Source of the DNA: Nemertoderma westbladi
Taxonomy: Eukaryota; Xenacoelomorpha; Nemertodermatida; Nemertodermatidae
Length of the DNA: 30,567 nt
Assembly: GCA_032718475.1 (NCBI GenBank)
Contig: JAUCBJ010000689.1
Location: 1-30,567 of the forward strand
Reading direction: 5' to 3'
Each line of letters opens with the position of its first letter. The stretch's first letter is position 1. The translations under genes and the position numbers were made by a program. A model generated the notes under the pieces. The model made no database searches, was not told the DNA's origin, and saw only the letters and a program-made list of their open reading frames with translations. This document shows, piece by piece, positions 19,388 to 29,200 of this stretch.

Positions 19388-19600
19388 AAAATATGTATTT
19401 ATTTTGGGGGAAAATTTATTTATTTTGGGGAAATTTGTATTTGTTTTGGGGGCATTTGTATTTATTTTGGGGGCATTTGTATTTATTTTGGGGGTTTTGT
19501 CATTTATTTTGGTGTGAATAATTGGTTTCGGGGAGCATTTACTTATTTTGGCGTTGAATAATTGTTTTTGGTGTTGAATAATTGTTTTAGGGTCACATTA
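19388..19600 (+). repeat. G-rich minisatellite, ~21-bp units, inverted relative to 17936-18255
   Basis: About ten units of the type TTTGTATTTATTTTGGGGG, grading into GAATAATTGTTTTTGG. Together with the C-rich array it makes a large imperfect inverted repeat with a spacer of about 1.1 kb, inside the inferred intron 17631-19717. Confidence 0.85.
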
Positions 19601-19717
19601 TTTAAAGTGATATATGGTAAATGTAAGTGACATTTAATTAAGAAACGAAAGCGTTCAGTAATAGGTAAATTTGTTGTGAGGTTATTGGAAATTATGCATT
19701 GATATTCATATTTTTAG

Positions 19718-19870
19718 GAATTTTACATGGGCGATAAATCTGAGTGGGAACTGCAGGCTATACTCATAGACAATGGTTTCTATAAGAAGTGGTCGTCTAA
19801 TGATGTAATCCCATCTAAATATCTGCGCGGTCCCTATACATCTGCTAGTATAGTGAAAAGGGATTTGTAA
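19718..19870 (+). CDS. Putative terminal exon of an unrecognised split gene
   Basis: Follows the pyrimidine-rich acceptor TTCATATTTTTAG (AG at 19716-19717). The frame GAA TTT TAC ATG continues for 50 codons to a TAA at 19868 and has a protein-like composition (ELQAILIDNGFYKKW, IPSKYLRGPYTS). It is in phase 0 with the exon that ends at 17630, so a 2,087-base GT-AG intron would join them. The upstream in-frame TAG at the acceptor supports a splice boundary. No family is recognised; the LIDNGF wording is vaguely like segments after Tudor domains, but that is only a guess. Low GC and short length mean that chance is possible. Confidence 0.35.
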   Translation, partial: EFYMGDKSEWELQAILIDNGFYKKWSSNDVIPSKYLRGPYTSASIVKRDL

Positions 19871-21389
19871 CTTTGTTAAATTCTTTATACACCGCCTCGG
19901 CCTGCCATTCAATTACTTTAGTAAATGGTTATGATACCCAAACCCATTAATGACATTTTATTGCTAAACATGATTTTCATGAGCATTAAAGTTGATATTC
20001 AGTGTGAATTTATCATACCAGATACTTTACTATCGTCGTTTTAAATATTTTACCGGTATTGTCCTTGTGTGAGTTGTTCAATAATTAAAATAAATTTTGC
20101 AATGTTAGTGTTAGTTAACTTTACACCTAAAAAGTATTTAATATAATTACATTCGAAGCGAATGGCGATGGTGTACACATAGGTAAATTAGTACCAATAA
20201 AGGCAACATTCGGATTTCTGAAGCCACATATTCTGGAAATATATCTAAACAGATAAGTGAAGAACAAAAGCTAACTAAAATTACGCCTATTTATAACTTT
20301 TCTTTATAATTTAAATCCGGGTAGGACTGTATCAAAATATAATTAATTATAAATAAAATTATAAATAAGTTCAGTAGGTTGTTTTGAAAATTAGGGCCTA
20401 TGGTGCCGGGACTTCGTTGTATAGCATAGAGTCCCTTTACTGATATCATTACTGTAGGGCCGTATGCAAAGCTGCCACTATACAAGTTTGTTGTGCTCTA
20501 ACAGTTGTACTGTAGTACAATGCATGCACAGTCGCACAAGTAAATTATATGGACTGACATTTAGTTTCCCCCTAGTAATTTCTCATAAAAAATATATTAA
20601 AATATGACGAAAACCACCTACACCTTAGTACAAATACCCCAAAGCTAAATTTATATTTGTATTCGAATAACTGTAGCCCTATAAAATCCGGACCCCGGAC
20701 GCATTTAGTGCTTAGGGTAGACTTCTTGTGTAGATACTGTACAATAATATTTAAACTTTTATAGTATTATTATACTATTATAATAATATTTAAACTCTTA
20801 TATATTATGCTGTGATATGCTATATATATCATTATTTATGATGCTATGCTGTCAAAATAATGCTATGGCTAACTAAAATACCACAATTAGGACTAAATAC
20901 ATTGTAACTAACCTTTTAACTGCAATTATGGGAGTCTGGTGTCGATAGACTGGTACATATACCGGTAGCCAATGTGCTACATTGTGCTACTGTATGTATA
21001 GCATAATTGATCATGATATACCGCAAATATGATGTAATGACTTGCTGCGGTTTGGGTGTTATATTAAGAATAATATGGCTGGAATAGACAGACAACTGGG
21101 GTTAATTTAAACTGAATAATGGTGCGTGTCAAAACTGACGCACTCCGCCCTTTCTAGGGGTAGTCAAAGTCTGGCCTTTCTAGTGTTAAGTCGCATTCTA
21201 TCCGGTTCTTATAAAATATACGCAGTAGTAAAATCAAAAGTAATGTAAAATCAAAAAGAACATATTATTAGTCTGTTGTCCCAATATTATATTATCTTGC
21301 TAATTTCGAAACAAAGTGTGAATTTATTATGATTTAATGCCTACAGTATTTCATTAAATCGCGCAATCACACGTAAGTCTAAACCATAC
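19871..21389. other. AT-rich interval without a recognisable gene
   Basis: No convincing frames or long repeats. A short local duplication, AATAATATTTAAACT, occurs near 20744 and 20783 with a TATAGTATTATTATACTATTA palindrome-like stretch between. The 3' part probably contains the 3' end of the MFS transcript from the opposite strand. Confidence 0.35.
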
Positions 21390-21395
21390 TTTATT
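21390..21395 (-). promoter_or_regulatory. Poly(A) signal AATAAA for the MFS gene
   Basis: TTTATT on the plus strand, read as AATAAA on the minus strand, 177 bases after the MFS stop codon. Another lies near 21323-21328. Both are plausible ends of the transcript. Confidence 0.35.
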
Positions 21396-21571
21396 GCTAT
21401 GTAAGGCATTATTAACCAAGTCAATCATTTTGAATGAGATACCCATATTTGCTCACAGCCGGCCAATCGAGTCTCGCTTTGTTCGTAATTAAATACTTTC
21501 TAGAAAAGCAACTGTTTCCAGAATTTCGGTCTAATGGCAGATCATACTGTAGTATCGGAATTATTGTTGTT

Positions 21572-22885
21572 TCAATGTATTGTATGGAAAACAACTAAAG
21601 AAATGAAAACTATAATGAAAGGTAATCCTGTCATACTAATTAGCCAAGATGCGATCTGGAATCCATAATAGTCATTGAGCATGCTTCCGAACAAGGTACC
21701 CAATACATTTCCAAGGGATTGAGAGATTCTCAGAGCCTGTTGAATAAGTGTACGAGTATCGACGTTGTCAGGGTAACCGCAATCCTTTATTGCCAATCGC
21801 GTCTGCGTTTCCAGTCCAGGAGCCTGAAAAATCCCGGCTCCTATCCCTAAAAGAGCTAAGCCAAGAAGTGAAACCTTTAGGTTTGATGCCATCCCAAGAA
21901 ATGCCGTAGGTCCAATCAGGACCATGGCTATGGGTATCAGACAAATACCAATTATGGTTGGGTAGGCTGTGTTAAGATTCTCAAATTTATTCATCACCAA
22001 TGTCATTATCAGTCCCATAGAACATGCCATGACTGGATATATTGTAAAAATGCCCCCTATTTCGTATTGGATTACATTATAGTGGGAATCAAGATATGTC
22101 GCCAAATTCGTTGCCACATACTGAGAGGAGACCGTCTGATACATGTTGAGAAAAAATATAAGTGTAATTCTGGGTTTCTTGAAAATACCCAGATAGGTAG
22201 GCCTTTCTGCTTCTGTGTGACATCTGTCTTGTAGATATGCGGGGGAATTTCCCCAACAGTAAAGGACTACCAGCAAGTACATAATGCCAGATGCAATGAA
22301 CGGAGTCGCAAATCCGAAACGAACAAACAGTAATGAACCAACAACCGGGGCTATCATGAACCCGAGATGACCAAATACACAGGCGATACTGGCCAACAGC
22401 GTTCGGTATGAGGGACACAATTCCATTAACAGACTAAAGGAATAAATATAACTAATGTTGAATCCAACCGCTTCAGATATTCGGAGAAGAAAACATACTG
22501 CTATATAGGCGGAATTGTTCTTAATGTTCTCCATTAGACCGAAAAGCAACAACGAAACGGATCCAATTATACCAAATAAACCGAGTGAGATTCGAGTACC
22601 CCAATTGGTAATCGAATGAACAAGTACAAGATAAATTAATAGTCGCATTGACGAATATGTTGCTAATGCTGCCCCTGTTAGCGACTTTGACCATTCTCTG
22701 TTCTCTACGACAATTGGGAAAAACGACTCCAGCAGGTTCATGCACCATCCAGGTACCAATTGGTAGACCACAAGTAACCCTATAAGAATATTTAGTCTCC
22801 ATCCCCTTATATTCCCGGCATGAGTGGTGTTCTCAGTCAATTTGTTGTCTTCTATATTAGTGAGTACTGTCGATTTAGGGCCCAT
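21572..22885 (-). CDS. MFS transporter, SLC18B1-like (vesicular polyamine/amine transporter family), single exon
   Basis: Full-length 12-helix major facilitator protein. SLC18B1 relatives carry polyamines or related amines into vesicles by proton exchange; the substrate here is inferred from family resemblance only. Numbering from an upstream ATG at 22933: helix 1 is about 48-66, followed by ESFFPIVVENREWS, a position and wording like the first loop of SLC18B1. Helix 4 has RISEAVGFN, and helix 5 has a motif-C-like GHLGFMIAPVVGS (189-201), typical of proton antiporters. The central cytosolic loop is at about 228-255, and the second half holds six more helices. Motif A between helices 2 and 3 is degenerate (HSITNWGTRIS, without the usual Asp and Arg). 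I chose the ATG at 22885 (residue 17 of the longer frame) because TTTATACAG just upstream looks like a splice acceptor in a 5' UTR. Length (about 437 aa) is normal for the family. Lack of introns could mean a retrocopy. Confidence 0.8.
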   Translation of the reverse strand: MGPKSTVLTNIEDNKLTENTTHAGNIRGWRLNILIGLLVVYQLVPGWCMNLLESFFPIVVENREWSKSLTGAALATYSSMRLLIYLVLVHSITNWGTRISLGLFGIIGSVSLLLFGLMENIKNNSAYIAVCFLLRISEAVGFNISYIYSFSLLMELCPSYRTLLASIACVFGHLGFMIAPVVGSLLFVRFGFATPFIASGIMYLLVVLYCWGNSPAYLQDRCHTEAERPTYLGIFKKPRITLIFFLNMYQTVSSQYVATNLATYLDSHYNVIQYEIGGIFTIYPVMACSMGLIMTLVMNKFENLNTAYPTIIGICLIPIAMVLIGPTAFLGMASNLKVSLLGLALLGIGAGIFQAPGLETQTRLAIKDCGYPDNVDTRTLIQQALRISQSLGNVLGTLFGSMLNDYYGFQIASWLISMTGLPFIIVFISLVVFHTIH

Positions 22886-22933
22886 AATAATGTTATTGTC
22901 ACTGCTGTATAAATTTATTAATTTAATTAACAA

Positions 22934-24769
22934 AAATATGTAATAATGTATTATTTATATTATAGTCAATTTCTATAAACAAATTACGTATGTGTAGACA
23001 AAAACTTATTACATATTTCAATGGTCACTACTAACTTACGCTGCTCTTATATGGGGCCCAAGCCACTAAGTTGACTGCCATATGGGTGTAATTCACAATA
23101 ATTTATTGTCATGCCAAAATTTGTCGATTGGGAGAGTAGTATTAGTATTATTATAGTAGCCGCTATGGATGTTCATTATTTATCTATTTCCACTTCCATT
23201 TCATACTGTATTAGTAGCGAGTAGATAAGCTGGCCAAATAAATGAGGGTTGATAGCACAGCAGCTGCAGTGGCTGCAGAGACAGATGCAGGGCCTGTGCA
23301 GAGGAATTTTATATACCACACCTCACTTGAGATTCTCTTTATTGGTGGTGCGGGTTTGGTGGGATGTTTTTTAGTTATTTACTCACCATACGGCACTGAT
23401 TTTTTCATGATTGATATCGCACTTTTCCGAATTAATATCACACTTTAAGTGCAGTCTAATTGTGAGAATTTTCCAATATTTTCTGTCACTCGTTGCCCAT
23501 CTATATTTAACATAATAACAGTGTTGTAAATGCCAGGAATGATTTTTTTAAATAATTGTGCAATAGGGTGTCATCTAAATATTTATTGATAATCTACTAA
23601 AGCTAAAGCATAACACGCCTCGTTTATCTGTTAATTACCCCTAATGAAAGTGAAATTTTCGAAAATTTAAGAAATTTTCAAAAAATGTTTTCAACTATCT
23701 TTGTAATTTGATGGAGCTTATCTAGATATCACCTTGAATGATTTTTCACCACAAAATAGCACCTAGCATATCAACAATATACTGTAATTTTTAGGGCTGA
23801 TATTCATGGCTCTCTATATAAATCTATCCTTATCTCTGTTTGTCTATTTCGACATTTTTCATCACAAAATTCCCTACTACTGTTTCATTTCTCATTCAGT
23901 TTTCATCAAACATATACCAAAATGTTCAGCAGCTTTAGGGCTACAATCGTGAGTATTTGGTTTTGTAATACATGATCTAGAGCAGATTTTGTAATTGCTA
24001 CTCTTTGTCTATCTCAAAATATATGTTGCTCAAAAAATAGTTCGAACATTCTAAAACCCCCATAAATTTTTCCAAAACAATAATATCATCCTGAAATTGA
24101 CATAATGGATAAAGGATGGTAGGCCTATGTCCATTGCGTCAAACCCTTGGACAAAGAACTTCAATACAGGTTGTATTACTGACTTAAAAAACCGACCTCC
24201 ACAAAACGTGCCTTATTTTTCTAACAAAGGGGTCTACGAAGTTATCCATACTCAATCAGTTTTCATTGTAAAAGATCACAGATCATTGTGTTAAGTTTCA
24301 GAGTTGTAGCTTTATAAATAAATTAAAATAGATTTGGAAGAATGGTCCCCTTAATATTTTATTTAATAATAGAGAAGAACTGGATAAATAATAATCAACC
24401 TTTTAAAATATAAGAATACACTAAAGATTGCTTTAATGAACGCACGCACTCTAATAAAGTTACATAGTAAACAGGTTAACATGGTACCTCTGGTCCATCA
24501 CTATCCAAGAATATCTGATTTGTCATGAAGATACTGCCATGAAGTAAAATGACGTATTTGAATTAAATGAATGGACGTTTGTAACAAGCCCAGCAGAAAA
24601 TCGAAAAAAATTCGACCAATGCATCATCAACAATTGGTGGAATAGGAAGTCTGATATGTCCATCGGCACTTAAGCACGAAATCGTATCTATAAATTCCAG
24701 GGTTCAAAACAGCTTTGATGTACTCCAGTCAATAGAAAAAGACCTTTCTGCTGATTATATCTACCAGAA
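22934..24769. other. AT-rich interval between the MFS gene and the LINE
   Basis: The left end should contain the MFS promoter and 5' UTR (minus strand). The rest shows only short, low-complexity frames; the 68-codon frame at 23242-23448 is not supported by motif or composition. No repeats of note were seen. Confidence 0.35.
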
Positions 24770-24821
24770 TAATACATTAATACTACTACTAGGATCGGCA
24801 TGCTGCATTGCAGCTGCATTT
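24770..24821 (-). other. LINE 3' tail with (TAG)n
   Basis: On the minus strand, CAGCATGCCGATCCTAG runs into a short TAGTAGTAGTA tract right after the reverse transcriptase stop. A very short 3' UTR ending in a simple trinucleotide tail is typical of several non-LTR clades, including RTE-like ones, and marks the 3' end of the insertion. Confidence 0.5.
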
Positions 24822-26098
24822 TTAAGAATGCTGTGCCGGCTTGTCTACAAAATTGCACCGCCACAACTCCCTATCACCCATGACATTTGCTAGATCATCC
24901 GCATCTTCAAGGCCAGTGTCCTTTAAGATGCGTCTCAAGAAAGTCATGGGCTGTCCACCATGCTTATTCACTCCATGAGGCTGCCAAAGTACAAGATTAT
25001 GCACTGGCTGGTCCTCACGGCGAAAGCAATGTCCTGCAAAGCGGAGGCGATTTTGTTCTAGTGTCAAGCTTGGGGGAACCAATGAGACACCTCCAATGTT
25101 ATATAGTGTCTGGTTGGAGATGTGTGCATTGTACTTGACACAATGAACCCGGCGTAGCATTCTTGTGAATGTGCCATCCAGAGATTTGGTGTCCTCAGCA
25201 GTTAGAGCCCAGCATGGACTCCCGTAGAGGAGTGCTGGAACTACTGCTGCTCTAAATAATCGGACCTTAAGTTTCCGATTAATTCTCGGTGACTTCCAAA
25301 TCCTGGAAAGCCTATTTAAGGCTGCCCATGCCTTCCCCTTACGTATTCGAAGGTCCTCACCTGACTTCCGGATCCATGATCCCAGGTAACAGAAGTCGTC
25401 CACATGCTCAAGCATACCATCCTTTGAGCTTATGCTCATCCGATCAGAGACTTGCTGAGGACTTTCAAAGTTAACTGTCAAAATTTTGGTCTTTCTGGAG
25501 TTAATAAAAAGACCAACACTAGAAGCAGCATGTTCTAATGAGCTGAGGAGCCGTTGGGCTCCCTCCAATGTTTCTGAGAGTACTCCTAAGTCATCAGCAA
25601 AGTCTAGATCAGTTAGGTACTTGGCAGGATTTCCTCGATTTCTGGAGCCAGTAGGTGGAGTTATCATCACCCCATCATCATTATGATGATCTAAGGACAT
25701 GCGTAGAACATAGTCAACCACAATAATGAACAAGAATGGTGCAAGTGTGTCTCCTTGGAGGACGCCCCATAACACTTCAAATGGTTCTGTGTCACCGTCA
25801 ACAGTAGACACAAATGTTGTCGAACCATCGTATACTTATCTGATTGCTGCAATATTTTCATCAGGAATCCCATATAATGAAAGTATGCTGAACATACGTG
25901 AGCGAGAGACTGAATCAAAGGCCTTGAAGAAGTCAACAAAGATAACAGCCAGATACCTGTCTTTCTTTTTTGATAATTCTTCAATTATCCTTCTAAGTGC
26001 CAAAATGGGCTCCATGGTCCCACGACCTTTACGGAACCCATTCTGATTTCCACGGAGCAGTCTCTCAATGGGATCCCTGATGCGATTTAATAGAATCC
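24822..26098 (-). pseudogene. Non-LTR retrotransposon (LINE) reverse transcriptase, 5'-interrupted, one internal stop
   Basis: Reverse transcriptase that primes on cut target DNA. On the minus strand from 26098 downward: a fingers segment (RILLNRIRDPIERLL, then GNQNGFRKGRGT), motif A DFFKAFDS, GVLQGDTLAPFLF, catalytic FADD at 25590-25601, GLFINSRKTK, and a thumb/C-terminal region with LRFAGHCFRRED. A TAA at 25836-25838 interrupts the frame between motif A and the QGD motif. The coding homology ends abruptly at 26098, exactly where the Gypsy LTR starts, so the element was probably split by that insertion and its endonuclease part lies beyond the window. The clade is not certain (RTE- or CR1-like). 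The copy is dead because of the stop codon and the interruption. Confidence 0.85.
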
Positions 26099-26279
26099 TG
26101 TAGTGTATTGAGGAGCGAGTAGTCAGGCTGTGAGGCTTAGGACGGTACCGGTAGATCGGGAGAACAGTATATGTATGTATCTGTACCGGTAGGAGAGAAT
26201 CCGTGATTATATTATACCGCTGTTAATACTGTTATATATGTTCAATGTATCATATCTGATTCGGGATCAATATATTATA
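26099..26279 (+). repeat. Probable 5' LTR of the Ty3/Gypsy element
   Basis: Starts TGTAGTG at the exact point where LINE homology stops and ends just before the primer-binding-like TTGGCGACGA at 26279-26288. The length of about 181 bp is short but within the range of Gypsy LTRs. The segment TACCGGTAG appears twice inside it. The expected terminal CA is not seen (ends in TATA), so the 3' border may be off by a few bases or mutated. The partner LTR lies outside the window. Confidence 0.55.
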
Positions 26280-26288
26280 TTGGCGACG
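26280..26288 (+). promoter_or_regulatory. Primer-binding-site-like TGGCGACGA
   Basis: TGGCGACGA directly follows the LTR and precedes the gag ATG by two bases. This sequence is common at the LTR/leader border of animal Gypsy elements. The matching tRNA was not determined. Confidence 0.45.
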
Positions 26289-26290
26289 AA

Positions 26291-29200
26291 ATGGGCGAAG
26301 CTCAAGCCGGAGGCACCAGTTATCACGGTTTAGGAATTGGTAAATTTACTGCCACTGACCCTTTGAATTCGGGTAAAGAGTTCACGAAATGGTTACGATC
26401 GCTGGAACGAGCGATGAGGCTAGCGAGATTTGTGGATCCTGAAACTAAACTCGATGCATTATTCTACGAATCGGGTCGATCATTGGAAGATATAGCGGAG
26501 CACCTACCTAACCTGCCTGCAATAGAACCGCCACGAAACGCGTACCAAGAAGTGACGGACAAGCTTACTGAATACTTCACTCCGCGCAGAAACGTATCGC
26601 ACGCTACAATGCGGTTCATCGATTGTTCGCAGTTCGAAGATCAGAGCACAGTCGGTTATGTGGTTAAACTTCGCGAGTTAGCTGTAGACTGTGAGTTTGG
26701 CGACTTACCAGCAGTTAATCGCCGCTTGAAAGAGCAAGTTCTGTCAAAAGGAACAAATATGCGGCTGAAAGCCAAGGCAATTGAACAGGACTGGACAATC
26801 GACGAGATTGTAAGACATGCAAAGATTATGGAAGACTCTAAACTTCAATTGGCCGACATGAGCGAAACTACACGACTACTGCAGAAAGTCAAACTCGAGG
26901 AAACCGATAAGGCCGAGGAAGCCAAAAAGATCCAGCACCGATATTCTCACCTGAATATGAAAACCCGATTCGGAAATACAAGACCTGGAATATCTCCACA
27001 AAGTTCCGGTTCACAACAGAATCCACACAATGAGAGGAGTCAAGTTGACAACAATTATCGATACTCACACCGAACCAATCAGGCACCACAAACTGAACGA
27101 TGCCTTGGGTGTAATAAACAACACAGAGGGCGCTATTGTCCAGCCCATAACAGTAGCTGTTTTATATGCGGACACACGGGCCATTGGCGGACACGATGTC
27201 TGCAAATTAATCCACAAATGCGTCCCTTTCAAGCTAGAGGAGGCAGATCTAATTATCGCCAGCAGTTTCATATGAACAGACCCATGGGTGGGCCACACTA
27301 CAGCAAAAGAATAGATGGAGAAGATCTGGAAGAACAGGTTTTTGATGAAACTGGTACCGGTACCGGTGATCATTACTGCTCCTGTGTTGATGATTCCTAC
27401 AAAGAGGACCCCCAGTTTCCAGACGAGGATCCAGATTATTTCGGTGAATGGTGCCACAAAGTTAGTGGCGACCCCTTCGAGGATGTTAGCTTACAACTGA
27501 AAATTAATGGAACTCTGATATGGGTTGAAATAGACTCATGCTGCTCTGTAACGATGATGGATGCATTCACGTTTAATAATCTCTGGCCCAACGCCCCACG
27601 ATTGCATCCTCCCTTACGACCAGCATTTACTTATTGTAATCATAAAATTCCTATAGAAGGTTGGTTTATGGCGGAAATATCAACCAAAAATGCATCTATA
27701 CAAGACCGTATAATGGTTGTATCTGGTAAAAGTTCTTCAAAACCGCTAATTTCGGGAAAAACTGCACTTAACTTGGGTATTCTGGCTGTTGCCAGGAAGA
27801 ATCATTGTTTTAGTAACAGCCCTGACTCTTTTGGAAACTTTTACAATTTCAATGATATCGCCAATGAATTAGTGTTTAAGAAAATAGATGCAGAGAAATC
27901 AACTAACAATGCTGATAAGAATATGTTACCAATGAACATTGTACATTGTAATGAAATATTCAGATCCACCATTGGCAAGTATCTTCATGGTCAAGTTGAA
28001 TTAATGATAGACACGACGGTCAAACCCATTACCCAAACTCCACGGAAGATCCCATTCTGTTACCAGGAACGCCTAGAGCAACATTTGGACAAACTGCTAA
28101 AAGAGGACATCATCGAACACGCCCCAACTAACATCCCAACGACATGGGTATCCAATATTGTATGTGCTCCCAAACCGAAGGATTCAGACCCAAATGCCCT
28201 GAGATTTTGTCTGGACTGTCGAGCGGCTAATACAGCTATATACCGTAACAAGAATGATCTGCCCACACTCGATGATATACTGTTTGCTGTTACAGGCAGC
28301 ACAGTTTTCAGTCATCTAGACCTCAATAATGGATACCATCAACTAGAACTGTCTGCAGAAAGTAGACCTATCACTACCTTTTATACACACCTCGGAAACA
28401 TGAGATATAAACGCCTCCCATTTGGTATAATATCTGCCCAGGATGAGTTCGATCGGGTGATAAGGCGAACTATCTCTGGAATTACAGGGGCGAGGAATAT
28501 CTCCGACGACATAATTGTCTTTGGGAAAACCGCCCACGATCACGATATAGCTCTGCAGCTAGTATTGGAAGCGTTACTAAGCGCTGGGCTTACACTAAAA
28601 CGGGAGAAATGCGAATTCAGAGTCTCTAAAACCAAGTTCTTTGGGATTATCTTGAGCAAGGACGGCATATCACCTGATCCCAGTAAAGTACAAGCCATAA
28701 AGGATATGCGACCACCCACATGCAAAGAAGATGTGAGATCTCTCTTAGCCATGGTAGGAGCATCCCGTATGTTTATTCCAAATTTCGCCATCCTCACTGC
28801 TCCACTGAGAGAATTGACCAAAGATGACGTGCCCTTCATCTGGAACAATGATCTAATGGAATGCTTTGAAGCGATTCGCCATTGCTTATCAGAACATTGT
28901 CTTTTGGGCCATTTTGACCCACAATCTCAAACGGAGCTTCATGTGGACTTTCACAAAACTGGAATCGGTGCCATTTTGGTTCAACTCGACAACAAAACTG
29001 GAGAATGGATTCCAAAAATGTATGCCAGTAGATCTACCACAGGCCCAGAATCTAGATATAGTCAAACTGAGGGAGAATGTTTAGCTGTAAGGTGGGGATC
29101 AGACCGGTTTCGACTATTTCTATTGGGTAACCCATATACCATTATAACCGATCACAAACCTCTCGAGATAATGTTATCCAAGAAACACCCTCTAAAGAGT

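Noticed and set aside
23242-23448. 68-codon frame with a hydrophobic stretch
   Set aside because: Chance frame in AT-rich DNA; no partner exons or motifs.
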